64,000 nucleotides of DNA from Plasmodium coatneyi (GCF_001680005.1 NC_033558.1:1-64000), one strand, 5' to 3'; positions 45,456-59,000 are shown, numbered from the stretch's first letter. Notes: generated by a model not told the origin, from the sequence alone. Numbers and translations: made by a program.

Positions 45456-46383
45456 GGACTGTGAAATGGAAATGAAAATGTGTGGGATAATGAAATTTTA
45501 CATTTAGATTATTTATTACAACACCTTTGAAAAGAAGAATGGTCGTGGTGTAGTGTTATACTTCACACTTTATATTATGCTTATACTTAAGAAAAGATAG
45601 GCATCCTCAGGAGTGTCTGCATTTTTGAACATTCCTGTATTTGTCAAATTTAATAAATCCTGTTTTGCAAACATGCAACCAGGAGGTTTATTTTTGTATT
45701 TTTTTTAGAGAATATCTATATGATGTAATATTCATACTATTACATGACTGAGCACACCTTTAATGCATGATTAAATGACAAAGATATAAATTTCCGTTTA
45801 ATTCTTCATCCTTGATAATTTTATTAGACTATGTGTTCTTTTTTTTTTTAGTTTACACGCATATATATTATTAATTATGCATATCGGAACCATGTTTTTT
45901 TGTGACATTACAACAATTGAACATAAATATTCGTTTAATTCATCACCACCCTTCTTTTTCAAATGAACCTCTTCCCTTTCCTTAATATTTTTCATTTTCA
46001 TGTGAAACTGAAAGTGAATGTTGAAGTGTCCAAAAAAAATAACCCCCCGTAAAACGCACATCATAAAAAAAAAACAAATGTGCTATAATCGGAAGGATTA
46101 TAATTTTTAATCCATACAGGGAAGAGTTAAAAAAAGGAGCACCAAGAAAATAAATAATACACAATAAAATGATCAACACTAATATCAACATAAAAAAAAA
46201 AAAAAAAAAAAAACAGATGGGTCACACAAAATGTCACTCCCGCGAGGTGGATGCACACATTCCCGCACTATTATGGATACCCCCCTGTGTCAGTAACAAA
46301 TGGATGTATATTTCCCCGCGAAAAGGGGAATAATGTGCATTTCTATCCTCATAGGGAGAAACACCTCCTATATGCTAACCATT

Positions 46384-47528
46384 TTAAACGTGTTGCTCCT
46401 CTTCGACGACTGCGTTCTTCCCCCTTTGATATATGCTGCCCACTTTTGACGATAGCAAACCCATAATCCAATCTACGATTTTTTTCGAAACTTCCTCATT
46501 TCCAGGCTCCCAAATGATGGTATGCTCCATATCCTCCAATGTGTGCATTTCCTTATTGTTTACATCGAGTCGATCATAGAACGACAGGGATCCGCCATAG
46601 CAGCATAAAATATCCTCCTTAGAATGAATAATCAACACAGGGATATCCTTAGGCATGTGTTCTATGTCATTGTCTAAGGTGTCAATTGCTTTCAAAAGCT
46701 CATAGCCAAGTCTACACGTGATTGCCTCCTTAGATCGAATTTTATCATACTCAATAATATATTTAACATAGGAATTCTTCTTATATGGATATTTGTTAAT
46801 AAGTCTCACGGTTGGAAACCAATCAGCAATGCACTTGGACAATGGGAGATAAACGTACTGAAAGAGGAACGAATTTCTCGATGGTAGCTTTTTAACAGTT
46901 ATCATGGGAGAGATGGAAATGCACCCACTGATGTCTAGTTCTGTACTTTTCCTATTTTGCGACTTTCCCAATATTTGTAGCATCCTTAAAGCGATACTTC
47001 CCCCCATAGATATACCTACTACGTAAGTGGGAAGAGTCTTCCTTTCACATATTTGGTCCTCCCGAAATGGCAAACTACCACCCATATCATCACCATTTGA
47101 ACCATTTATGCTATCCTGAATGTTCCTAATATACTGCATTACATCATAGGCGAAATCATCAAACTCTTTTACGTTAGCTTTTAAATTGTCCCACCCGTCG
47201 GACAGTCCATGACCTTGTAAATCTATTCCAAAAACGGAATATCCATTTTCGTTGAAATGTTCTATCCAGCTATCTTTATAAACGTAAAAATTGTTTTCAT
47301 CTTTTAATATGGCTTTATCGTTATTTACAATTTCAACGTTATGCCTCAAAAATGAAAACCTCGTGTGTGAATTTAATCCATGGATTAATACAATGAGGCC
47401 TACCGCATTCCTTACTATCCATGCGTATGATCGTAATAACAACCCATTCTTATTAAGAAATGAATCATGCTTTGGTGTTCCATCAAGCCGAGTGGCTCCT
47501 CTCAAGCATATTTCTTCATCGCGCGACT
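46384..47528 (-). CDS. PST-A-type alpha/beta hydrolase (lysophospholipase-like)
   Basis: Numbering from the TTG codon at 47505, the oxyanion-side motif IHGLNSHTRF is at 41-50, VFGIDLQGHGLSDG at 91-104, the nucleophile elbow GISMGGS at 164-170 with Ser166, a likely acid Asp298 in HSKEDIL, and the catalytic His328 in MEHTI. This is the monoacylglycerol lipase/lysophospholipase fold, known as PST-A in subtelomeres of P. vivax and P. knowlesi. It would hydrolyse lysophospholipid or related esters. The exon has no ATG at its start. It opens at an acceptor (AATCAG, then AG TCG at 47528) in phase 1. A first exon at 47606-47588 (ATG plus five codons and one base) fits the phase but has a weak donor (GTTTAT), so the true start is uncertain. 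Confidence 0.9.
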
Positions 47529-47606
47529 CTGATTATACACATGGGAGGGCTAAAACACGCATCAAACAAAACGCAGCCTGTATAAACCCAGTGTGTATTT
47601 GTTCAT

Positions 47607-48514
47607 TCTTTTTTTTTTTTTTTCTTTCTTTCATTCATTCATTCTTTCTTTCTTTCTTTTCTTTCTTTCCTTCCTTTTTTGCGTCTTTAAATAATACTTA
47701 AAAGTTTAACTCAATTATTGTTCATATAAGTGTACACATAAATATTAGTGTTATAACAAATGACCTTTAACAGCAACATATGATACATAAATCACATGGT
47801 GCAAATGTGCTTATTATTCATGAAGGAAAAGAAAAAAGAAAAAAAAAAGAACAAAGAACAAAGGAGAAAAAAACAAATAAAGTCAAATAAAAAAAAAAGC
47901 ATTTCTTTAATAAGATAAAATTTCATCGTAAAAAATACAAATAAAAAGACACAAAAGGTGTTTGTGTTATTAAGTGTATATATACACATATATATATGCG
48001 GTATGTTCATATATTTACTTTAAAAAAAAAAAAAAAAAAGAATAGAAACTGCTGCATCTTCTTTTTCTGTTTGTTATATGATTCGCATATGCATTTGAAA
48101 AAAAAAAAATAGTGTCATCAGAAATATATATATACCACATGCTCACGTGTAAAAGTTAATAATTCTTTCCCAAACAATTCTGGGGGTGTTTTCCTCTTTT
48201 TACAATCTCTAAGTGAATTAAAGCGTATGCATAATACAATCATATTATTCCACCTACTAGCGCTATATACATTATTTTGCGTTCACACACATCTTTCCTA
48301 ATCCTTCATCTCCCTAACTTCGTGCACTGAAAAACACGTATTTACCCACTACATTACTAAATGGAGCTTTCTCATGATGCCATTACGTCTTTCTACTTGG
48401 TTCTATTTGGTTCTACTTTGTTTTAATTTTTTCTAAGGTGTACATTAGTTTGCTTCGTACAACCTAACGCTCTTAGCACATCTTACTTATACAACCATTT
48501 CATGCGAAACCGAT
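47607..48514. other. Intergenic upstream of the PST-A gene
   Basis: Pyrimidine-rich and A-rich low-complexity tracts (TTCTTTCTTTC at 47607-47680, AAAAGAAAAAAG at 47827-47900). Nothing recognised. Confidence 0.6.
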
Positions 48515-48795
48515 CTAAGATGAATATCTACGCAAATCCATAAAACGGGGGTGCGTAACCTTTGTATGCTGCTTCGTGAAATGGATGCACAACCTATCAT
48601 ACAGCCGCTTCACTTCCATATGCTTCACGTCCATATACGTAACTCTCAAACAATAATCTTTTGAACACTTTACACATTCTATTTCTTCTGCACTAATTTG
48701 ATAATTCCTCGGATTGACAAAAACAAAAGAGAATATTTTACTCAGAGATGATAATACAAATACTTGCCCCCTCCATTCCCCTATTGAAAAATAAT
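48515..48795 (-). other. Probable last exon of an unidentified gene or gene fragment
   Basis: Open for 92 codons on the minus strand with coding-like, balanced composition. It begins after an acceptor-like TTTTCCTCAG (phase 1) and ends with TAG. It reads as a soluble segment with IECVKCSKDYCLRV and a basic C-terminus (TKQHTKVTHPRFMDLRR). Upstream short open pieces at about 49130-49190 may be partner exons, but I cannot join them with confidence. I do not recognise the family. Confidence 0.45.
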
Positions 48796-49352
48796 CTGAG
48801 GAAAACGACAATTCTTCTTACATTCTGCATACTACTTTACATTTTTTAACATCTTAATATGCAAGCACTTCTTTTATCTCACTTCCTATACATTTAGATG
48901 AAACTTTATTTTATTACTTGATTTGATGAGGTAACACTTTCCCCATATCCCCCTATTATTCACGGCAAAAAAAAAGGGCCTTAGAATTTTGATATTGTGT
49001 ACACATATGTCTACATATGTCACACCATGATAAATAGTTGTAAGAACTATTGAAGGGTAATAAATTTTTGACAAAAAAAAAAGTTAAAACTGGGAATTTC
49101 TTCTCACACATCTGGATGATCCTCTCATCTTCATCTAGTCGCGCGAAAGGCGACTTACACCACCTCCATCTATTTCCTTGTTTTATATGTTACATTTTAG
49201 CCAGAGGCCATTCATTCCTAAATTTGCAACAAGAACGCTAAAGGAAACAATTTTAAAAAAATCATTTCTCTTCTTATGAATATTTATTTGTAGATGACTT
49301 GGAACTTCTGCGTGAATCTGTGAATGAGGCATATAGACCAACCTTTTCCGAA
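48796..49352. other. Intergenic between the 48.5-kb exon and the PHIST gene
   Basis: AT-rich. One short minus-strand stretch at about 49140-49120 reads as a small basic peptide (MKMRGSSRCVRR) between acceptor-like and donor-like sites. No other support. Confidence 0.4.
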
Positions 49353-50309
49353 TTACGCTTGTGATGCTGGTTGTTCAGGTACTTCCGCTCTTCTATCCCA
49401 CTCTGCTTTAACTATACTTAAAAACCATATAAAATCATGGTTAGCCCAATAGAGGAATTCATCTGAAATATACTCCTTCGTTTCCAAGGGATAGTTATCA
49501 TCTTCAATAACTTCGTTCAAACTACCAGCTAGGAATTGTAAATATCTGTACCATCTTTGATTCCACATTTGGCATTTCCATTCCCCATCTATAATATTAT
49601 TTCGTTCTGTGAAATCAATGTAATCCTCTACCATATTTATAAATGTGTCATTCCATGTATTGGTTATTTTATGAATTAGTTCATCCAACTGTTCCTGATA
49701 CTGTTCTTGCTGTTCCTGTATAACTTGAACGCTTAATGGGCTGCTTAACCCAGAAACGTTGGTCATACTATCCATCATGTCAGTATGGACTTCACCCTGT
49801 AAGCCTGCATATTCTTGGAATATATTTGAATTATTTGATCTTAAAATTCTTTCTAATCGTCCGACGCTTTTAGCGGCGTATACATTTTTACCACGGTTCG
49901 AGTACTCAGCAGGATTTCTACAAGGGAAAAAGATCATACCGTATTTAAGAAATTTAAAAGCATTCACACCTATGTTCGGGAAGCATGGGTTTAAAACAGA
50001 AACCAGCAGCTGCGCAAATCGCAAATGCTACTTACACATGTATATGAATATGTATATTTGTACAATTTCTTATATATATTTTTATGCACATATATATATA
50101 TATATACATATACACATATATACGAACGCGTGTACACAAATATATGTGTAACACAAATGCATAACAAAAAAGTTTGCTTGTAAATTTTACTTCATATCCT
50201 GTGGGGCACGGGATTGCCAAAACACTAAAGTCACAGCGATAACTCTAAATAAAACAGATAACACATTTGCTTTCATATTTCTGGAGTTTGACTTATTACT
50301 ACTGTCCAT
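49353..50309 (-). CDS. PHIST-domain exported protein
   Basis: Exon 1 is 50309-50191 (39 codons plus two bases) and exon 2 is 49917-49353; the junction completes a Lys codon, giving 227 residues. Exon 1 carries a recessed hydrophobic signal (NVLSVLFRVIAVTLVFW, about 14-30). Soon after the junction is RLERILRS, where R-I-L fits PEXEL but the fifth residue is Ser rather than Glu, Gln or Asp. The rest is an all-helical domain with spaced tryptophans (NTWNDTFINM, EWKCQMWNQRWYRYL, FLYWANHDFIWFL, AEWDRR), the signature of the PHIST (helical interspersed subtelomeric) family. These proteins go to the red-cell cytoplasm or membrane skeleton. A Gln/Glu-rich stretch (EQQEQYQEQLDEL) precedes the core. 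Confidence 0.85.
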
Positions 50310-53255
50310 TTTGAATGTTAAAATATGTTCCTCTTCTTTAATTAAAAACTAAATTGACGAATAGCCTGATTCTCTTGTACGATTATTCAAGACAAAATAT
50401 TAGCTTCCTAATAGTATATAGTTATATATAAATTTAAATTATGAAATAACTATACACTTCAATTATATTTTCATGCTAAAGGTCATATGAAAAATACAAA
50501 CTCAGAAAAAAAAAAAATACTATAAATTAAATACTTCTCTATATAAATTTTAAGACTGAAATGTTATTCTGATTTGAAAATTTTAAAATGAAGACTTTCT
50601 CCAAATTTTTAAAATTCTAATAAAAACTTAAATCCCTTTCGTCAAGTGAGTTTTCCTTAACTATTGGAAATTCATGGATTAAGCCCTAAACTAAATATTT
50701 CAGTTAAAATAATTAATTTTATATCATAAAATAATGACAATAAATACCTAATATGTTTATCCCATTTATAATATTTTATTCTTTTATAACATTTTATTTC
50801 TTTACAATATTCTATTCTTTCACAATATTTTATTTATTATGAACGTTTCCTTTTTTTTTATACGTTTTATTTTCTTATAGCATTTTATATTATTTATAAT
50901 ATTTCATTTTTTAACATACATTTTCATTCTTCAGTCGTTTAATCGTTTATTATTTTAAGCTCTTTTTTTTTTTGAACTTGAATTAATATTTTATTTTTAA
51001 CGTATATTTAAATGCGAAACAGTAAATAGTCGGTGCTACGTGCTTTTATTCGCGTACACACGTATGAAGCAGTTTTATCTATTTAGTTATTTTTATGCAT
51101 ATAATTTTTTAACTCCAATTTATGCTGTCGTTTAGCGAGCCCTGTTTCATATGACATGTTAAAATTAGTCCAATATTGGGAAAATTCAGAACTATTCCTC
51201 TTATATGCATCTAATATCTAAAATCGTAGGCAGTAACTATTCTTCCCAGTGAATATAAAATTTATTTTAATAAATCTAATCTGCTTAGCGTATTCTCATT
51301 CTTCATATTTTTAACATTTATAAAATGAAAGTTATTTCATAATTCATTGCCACAGCTCGCGTATTTAATTATGAAGCAGCGCCTGCTTTGTTCATTGCAT
51401 AACTATTTTTAAATCCTTTGTTCCTTGCCATCGCTGTTATTTTTTTATTTGCTCTAACTTCTATTATATGTGAACGTTCGACTAGACCTGTATTATGTGT
51501 TAATACGTAAATACATAACATATTCAGTACATTTCGAGTATATATTCGTAAAAACAAAAGAAGGAAAAACCTAATAATAGTAGTTATAATTCCAAAAATG
51601 TATTGCACCTCTTACAAACGTTATCTTGCGTTGCTTTCAGTTCGAATAAATTCAAAGAAATATACGTAAATATATGGCAAAAAAGAAGAAAACGTAAAAG
51701 GTTTTCCATAAAATATGGGTTAAAATCTTCGACCTTTTTTTTTTTTTTTTATTTAAGAAAACATAAATAAGGACACGACACACAGCATTATTATTGCATC
51801 TTCAGATGCACTTTTTAATTTAATATATGAATGTGTTATGTAAGAAAAAAAAAAAAATAATGATAATACATTTTGCATTTAATAAATTCATTTGTTAAAC
51901 ATTTCTATACCATCGCTACGAATGCCGAAGTGAAATTAATTCTAATGCTGACTCAGAAATATGTTAAAGTTTAAAAAAAAAAATTCAAACTCATCATATT
52001 ATTATATTTTATTTTCATAGGGTTTAAAAAAAAGTCGCTTCCCCTTAAAATGTGTAGTGATCACAGAAAAACATACCCTTCTTTTATTTCACATTTTTTT
52101 ACCCCCTATGCTTAATTCTACGATGGCATCGCAAGGTCTAATTCTCGGCATCTCCTTTTTCATATTCTGATTATTATTATCATTAAAATAATGGGTTGTA
52201 AAGTATGCCCATAAGGTTAATGGCTATGCTTCACATTAATCTTTTCGCGTTAAATATTTCTATCAAAAAATAATTCCATACACTGTGGACAAGAAATTTT
52301 TTGCATGAACGTTGAAAATAACGAGGAAGATTTGTTTTCTCAACCCATTATTACTTTAAATATCATTTGTTGTGACTCTTATTTGATGAGAAGGTAAGAA
52401 GCATATGTTTTTATTCTTGCCCTAATGAATGATTATGTTTTAATTAATTACCATTCCAATAAGTCCAATGTGATAGCAAATATTACAAGAACATACTGTA
52501 TAAATGAAAGCGCTATTAATATAAAATAATTTTCTCTTTTTTATTTGACAAATATGTTCTTCTTTCGACATTTCATTGCTTATAAAAAGTTATGAATCAA
52601 CTATCGTGCGCGCCACCATTTCTCTCTTATGCATTCCCTTAACGACGTTTTAAAAAAAATTTTTATATATTATTTTATTAATTGGTTTAAATGGAATGAC
52701 ACCTGTTGGATTCCCTTTTACCAGAATTGTAATTATTCTATTTTCGGAAGTATCCCATTTATTTCCTTTCAAAATGTGCATTTCTGCATATATTGTGAAA
52801 TGCAAAAATGTGTAGTGGCTATCTACACAAAATTAACATTACGAAATTGTCTAATCCGTTTTGAGACAATTAGGAACACTTGTCTGAATCTCCACCCACT
52901 TTACAGACAAATAATTTTTTATATTCTGTTGCTGAATGCAAATTAGGGACGGTCCACAAGTAATATTTACTTATTAAGCATACCATCGCGTGATGATATA
53001 GTACCCCGTACTGTTGTAAGTAGTTTTTTTTTTTTTTTTTCTTTTATTCAATGTGTGCCTTTTTTATTTGTAATTCTAAAAAACTGCGTGGGAGCAAATC
53101 ACTTTAAATTATGTCTTTCCAAATATTGCAACCCTTTTAACGGATGATATTTGAAACTTATAAAACGTGTTTCCAAACTTGATAACATTTCAGAACAGTG
53201 ATTCATTATGCATTAGCAATGTAGACATATGCAATAATACTCGCACTCTTTCGCG

Positions 53256-53465
53256 ATGACTATTCTTTTAGGATTAGTCTCTTTTGTGTTGTCCCGCATT
53301 TTTACTCCCCTGCACCAGTTAAACGCGTCTCGTACATTAATTAAAGGCACAGTATATAATAAAATTAACAGTAAGCGTAATCTATTTTTAATAGAAGGTA
53401 ACGATTATGCCAATACAACGTATAATCAAAATGGACGTATACGAATTAAGAGGGGAATTGCCTAA
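53256..53465 (+). CDS. Small candidate exported protein or N-terminal exon
   Basis: Starts MTILLGLVSFVLSRIF, a possible signal or anchor, followed by NASRTLIKG, where R-T-L resembles a PEXEL core without the acidic fifth residue. It continues as a basic, Asn-rich peptide and ends RIRIKRGIA, 69 residues. It may instead begin at the acceptor-like TTCTTTTAG at 53271 as a second exon. No relative recognised; function unknown. Support is only open frame, composition and resemblance to exported-protein layout. Confidence 0.35.
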   Translation: MTILLGLVSFVLSRIFTPLHQLNASRTLIKGTVYNKINSKRNLFLIEGNDYANTTYNQNGRIRIKRGIA

Positions 53466-53833
53466 CATTTTGAGGAACGCATATTTTTTCCTTCTCACAT
53501 TTTTTTCGTTTTAATTTTAGCGTATGTATGCGGCATCATTTTGCATAACATATTAGTAAATTTATACTTCATTAATGTCACAACTTTTTTCGTTAAATAT
53601 ATATAGATATGCATACTACACGCATAACGTAGTTTTCCTTTCCGCGCGACAAAACATTCTATATGTTCTAAAAATATTTTTACGGAAATCAGAGTTCTTT
53701 TAAACTATAATTTTTTTTTTTAGCGTTCTAAATGCATCATGAACATTGCATATTACATATAGGGTGTGATATATATATATTTCTTTTTTTTTCCACTTAA
53801 CCATTTTCTTGTAAATTTTAGAGGGGATTTTCT

Positions 53834-53899
53834 ATGAGCACTCGTCGTACAGCTAAATCAGCTGAGGAAAAGAACCCGGCGGGTTCGCCCACCACTTAA
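53834..53899 (+). other. Short candidate terminal exon
   Basis: After an acceptor-like AATTTTAG (53813-53820) the sequence reads open into ATG AGC ACT CGT and a short basic-then-polar peptide ending PAGSPTT and stop. It is unusually GC-rich for this stretch. It could be the last exon of a gene that includes the 53.3-kb ORF; I cannot show the joint. Confidence 0.25.
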
Positions 53900-54840
53900 T
53901 TTACACCCATCATTTAATTATTAAAATTTTAGCGGAAGCGATACTGGTTATTTATATTTAAAAATATTCAAGATCTATGTACTAGAATGATGCTATTAAA
54001 TTATTTAAAAAAGTGTAAAATTTATTTTCCCTTACTCTATATGTAAAGGTGCAAAATAAACATATGCAAGCTACATTTAGTCCTATAAAAAAGTGTACGA
54101 ATTTTAGCATCCCCTAAGATCCAGCAAATTAACTTTACAAACTTTTAAAAATAATCTACATTCTTAGTTGGTATAACTTGTTTTCTCAGTAATAATTTAA
54201 GAAATTACACTAAATTGGGGATAACCTTTTTTTTTTTTTTCAGGAATTGTGTATTATTTAAAATGTGCTTACAAGCACGCAAGTTATAACAGATCTTAGA
54301 TAATTAGAAGAAAAACAATTGTCACTTCGAAACTGGTAAAGGCATTTTATAAAACTGAAAATTTCCTAATATTTATTTATGTACAGAAAAAAATGTAAGC
54401 AAATAATTGCTTCTATTCTAGTTTATTTATAGCTGATTCTCTATTTACCCATTTATGTGTAATAATTTATGCGCCCCTTTAATGTTAAAAAGTAATTTTT
54501 TTTTATACACATACCCTTTATTAAGGGGGGAATAATAAAAAAAACCTGAATGGCTCAACGAATATTAACAATTTCTGAACTTATATTTATTATCTGCTTA
54601 GGATCTACTTAAAAATTGTTCCTATAATTAGTAACATTTTTTCACAATTAAAAATATATAATAGTAATTTAATTAAAGCATTGTAAGAATATTTTCTTCC
54701 TAAATTGTTAAAAAACATAATTTTATGGAAAAGAAAAAAATTATCAATTGAATTAATGTGATGGCAATAATCCATTCGAACTTTTAAATCTCCCTTAATA
54801 ATGCTTTGTATCATTCACACTATTATAAATTTTATTCAGC

Positions 54841-56079
54841 ATGCCAGAACACACTAGCAAATTTTCAGTTTTCTCAAAAATTGTCACGTCCTCCCTTTTA
54901 GTACTTGTATGAAAAAATTACAACTGAACAGAATATATATTACACTTTGACATTTGATGTTTGCTTAATTCGCGCACACCCGTTGGGGAGCTAATATATT
55001 TCTATATATATTTGTTTCCTCGTTGCATAACCCCTTATTCCCTTTGTTGCTCTGTACTACATATATATTATATGAAAATGTGTATGCCATAAACTGGTGA
55101 ACATTTTTCTTTTCCTTTTTAGTCATATACTTTTGTTGAATCATGGGATAGCGTACCATGCCAAGAAAATGCCGTCAGAACCAGCAGATTGTTAACAGGC
55201 CATACCCTAATAGGAAACGTACAAGGAACTCAATACCCATATTTAAAAAATAAACTCATTGAGTTGTTGGACGAAGAAAATGATGCTTCTGGAAAAAGCT
55301 TAAACTACATAGTACACGATGGGGTGTGCAGAAATACTTTTAGCAACCCAATCCATGAGGACAATTCCCAACAAAGAAGCTACCGCAATTTAGATGCATC
55401 CTTTGATCATATTAGAAGAACCAATGAAATGAAAAGAAGACTACAAAAAGAATCAAAAGGAACTAATGATTCCTTAGACATCGACTGTTTCCATGATGAC
55501 GAAGAGTCTTCACGCACACCATCATCTATGGCATTGGAAAGGTATGATAAATCCAGATGTTCTCGCAAATATTTAACGTCTGCATTAAAAAAAAGAACAT
55601 CAAGTGGATCCATACAATTCGACTACAAACCTGAAGAAAACTTCGAAACTCTTAAAAAAATGGTTATGAAAGTTTCTGGAGCAGAAAACCCATTTGAGCG
55701 TGGATTCATTGGAGCTTTACAAAAATTCGATAAAAAATTCGAAATCGAATTATTACGTTCAGTAAATGACAAAGCTCTTTCCGACTATGATGAGTGCAGA
55801 TATAAAACCGCAATAGGAAAATACAAACACTTTATGAAAAAATTTAGAGTGTTCTTACCACCAACTATGAACATGGCTATTTTAATGTTAATGTTGGTAT
55901 TTCAATCATTATTTATCCCGGGAATCTTTACATTTTTGTCATTCACATTCTTTTCAATGATGTCTTACTATGGATATAAATTTGCAAAAATTAACAAAAT
56001 GAAGAGACATTACAGAAACTTTGTGAAAACGGGAAGATTCAGAAAACCAATTGAATACCAAAAGAATTATTATTCTTAG
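54841..56079 (+). CDS. Two-exon Plasmodium exported-type protein with two C-terminal TMs
   Basis: Exon 1 is 54841-54906 (MPEHTSKFSVFSKIVTSSLL, then two codons) and exon 2 is 55123-56079; phase 0, 340 residues. Exon 1 provides a recessed hydrophobic signal. About 20 residues into exon 2 is RTSRLLTGH, where R-L-L fits the start of a PEXEL but the fifth residue is Gly. The middle is charged and polar (DDEESSRTPSS, KKMVMKVSG). Near the end two hydrophobic segments (NMAILMLMLVFQSLFI and FTFLSFTFFSMMSYY) are separated by a short turn, followed by a very basic tail (KMKRHYRNFVKTGRFRK). The layout is that of subtelomeric exported families of the vivax/knowlesi clade; the exact family is not recognised. 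Confidence 0.85.
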
Positions 56080-59000
56080 GGGTTATGCAAAGATTTTTAA
56101 TGTGGATTTTTAAATGCGCAGAAAATTGTGCATAATTTTTTAATTTAAAAATATATACAAAACAAAGCATATTTGATGAAATGAATTTTTTTTTTTTTTT
56201 TTTTTTTTTTTTTGTAATTATAAAAAATATGATTAACAATATAATTTTATTTTTTTGCTAATGCATAATCGTAAGATATTTACATTACATTTTTTAACTC
56301 TTTATTTGATGAATAGTTAATTAAATGTAATGCCACTACCGACTACTACTACTAATAATAATTATAATATGAAATGAAAAAGAAGTCATATTTTATACAT
56401 ACATGAATAATATTATATCTTTCCTTTTTTTTTTTCTCATATATTTTTTGTTGTGTTTGTGTAATAACTTTTATTTCCTGTGCCTTTTTTTATTAATTAG
56501 TTTATTAATCCGATTCTGCATAATCTTTTTTTATTTTATTATTATTTTTATTTCTTTTATTCATGTAAAAACTGTAAATTATGTGTCTTCAAGGATTATT
56601 AGGGAATGAATAGTTTTAAAAAAAATTATTTGACCGTTTCTGTATGCTCATCGTACACTTATCACCAAAATAAAGTATATTTTACTAACCTAAGTTTTAG
56701 GGTTATTAGTATATGCGGCATTTCTTGTCGGTTATAAAGTACCGCGCAAATTGCCTCACAATTTTTTCGTACAATTTGTAAAAGAAAAACGCGCATTCGG
56801 AATATGCATATTTATATATCCTTTATGCATTCTTAAGGATATTTTCGTCATTGTTTTTTATGGAAGCAGTTCCTTCTAGCCTCCTATGTTTATGAAAAAG
56901 ATAATAGCACATAAAGGGGTCGGTTTAAAAGAAAATATCCCCCTTGCGAATTGCATATTCAGCCAAATGGGTCAGCGGGTATCAATAATTCCGTGCGCTT
57001 TAACTTGAAGCAACTTTTATGTCGAAAATATTCCTCCATACCTTTGCTTCTAAGAAATTATGCGGTTATTGCAAAATTGATATGTCTATTGTCCTTTTAC
57101 TTCATATATACTCTTGGCAATTATGTAACATATGTATGCATGTAAGTGTGTATATGCAAGTATGCACATTTCCTTGCTACATCAATTTGGACCATGAGAA
57201 ATGGGAACATGTTGCTAATGTGACCGTTGTGTATACGACTCTTCATCTGACACGTTTAGTGTCTAATGTGAGAAGGCGTAACAAAACATAATTAATGAAT
57301 GGTAATTTTTTTGCATTCTTTCGACATCTTATATTTCTTCAGAGATGAATATTCTTTCCATATTGTAAGATGCTACGCGACATGACATACTTTTTGTAAT
57401 ATTACTGTTTTATATTTATGATATTATTTTTAGTCCTTAAAGTTTCTCAAATAGACAAGCGCATGGTTCATCGCAACATGAGTATGGTTTTCTACAAAAC
57501 TGTGCATCACATTTCAACAGGGAATAACAATTGTTCCAAAAATTTTTTTTTCTTATATTTGGCAAAATTATTACTTAAACATAGAAATGCACTCCTGTAT
57601 GTACTGCATCAACATAAACTTCAAATTTAATGCCTACACCTTAGATGTGTCCGTGTGGGTTATATACACCAATTTCCGTTTGTGAAACATTATGTTAGAA
57701 GTTTTGCCCTAATTTGGATAATCTAAAGCGTGTAAAATATGCTGTACAATCTTTTTCACCTTTGTTGTTCCGCTTAATAATGTTATGCTAGTTCAGTTAT
57801 TATGTAAGTACATATAGAATACAGCTCGAAAATATAATAAAATTTAACAGGTCATTTTTTTCTTATAAGAATCAACAAGGTGAAGTAATCTGGGTGTCGC
57901 CAGGACATATTATGTACGTATAATTAATTCGACGGGGAACGCAATCTACATTTACTTTTTACCTCTTTTTTACTTAATTTTTCAAGAATATTTCCCTTTT
58001 AGCAGAATATCACCCTTTTTAAAAGAAAAACAAATGAGTAATGCGACATCTTTAATATGTTGCATTTTTGAAGCTGTTCCATTATTATTCACATTAGACA
58101 GATATGGAATCACTCTACATTTGTTTGTTCACCTTTTTCCTTCGAAATGATAAATTTTATTTACTCTTTTGCTTCTTAAACTGTGTCAAGTTCAGACATA
58201 ATTGTGCACTTGTAAAAGTACACGTCTAGTAGCTTTCCTTCTTTGTCAATTTATTCATAGGGCATATAAATTAGCATAACAGAAGTAAACTCTTAACATT
58301 ACATGACACAGTATAGTTATCTCGAAAATTGTGCATGCACATACATATCTCTATTTGACGAATTCTTTCAAACTTTTGATCAGCACATGTGCAAATTACT
58401 TCCTTTTTTATACTTGTATCTCGACTTTGGGCAAATCATAGGAACACACATCCTAATTTTGTCACAATATATCGGAGATTCGTATATATTAGATAACAAC
58501 AAATGTAGCACACTTCTAATAATCACATGTAATTTTATTCATATTTAACTTGCGTTACTAATACAGACGTCACAATAGAAAATTAAAAATTTGTTCTGCT
58601 CTTTTAATCAAATTACTAGATGTGATATAAACCTACAGCATAGCTTATATGTCATATTAATAGAGCATTAACATTATTTGGCTTTATGTTATATAATTAT
58701 GACGAAGCGTCTTCCATTCGAATGTTTCCATCGGCATTAATAAAATAATATATTACTAATCATTTCCGCATTGAACGTTGATGACCTCTTATCATTTCAG
58801 CTAAGTTTTTCTATTTTTTTCCTCTTTTTTTTTTTACTCAAACTTTTTATCTTATTCTTATTATTTTTTTACACCTTCCTCCAGTACAGTTAGATTATAT
58901 AATACACTAAAAACAAATGCACACATTCATTTTAAAAATTCATTCATTCTTGAAATGTAGAAATAAAAAGCTTTCTAAAAAATTATAGCACTATGATCAA

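Larger units (their letters stand above)
42922..46383. other. Intergenic: end of the pir array to the PST-A gene
   Basis: No firmly supported gene in 3.4 kb. Features: a degenerate run of AGAAGGGTTAGAAAGGGTTAGG-type units at 43585-43740, an exon-like open stretch at 45147-45455 (separate entry), a small GC-rich repeat at about 44820-44930 (separate entry), and an open stretch at 44388-44517 behind an acceptor-like ACTACAG that I cannot assign. Confidence 0.5.
50310..54840. other. AT-rich intergenic region with a few exon-like stretches
   Basis: The DNA becomes markedly more AT-rich from about 50.3 kb. I can support no complete gene. Candidates worth a look are a plus-strand open stretch at 53256-53465 and another at 53834-53899 (separate entries). 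A minus-strand open stretch at 51608-51361 has a hydrophobic N-terminal half but no ATG at its start. Poly(dA) and poly(dT) tracts occur throughout. Confidence 0.55.
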
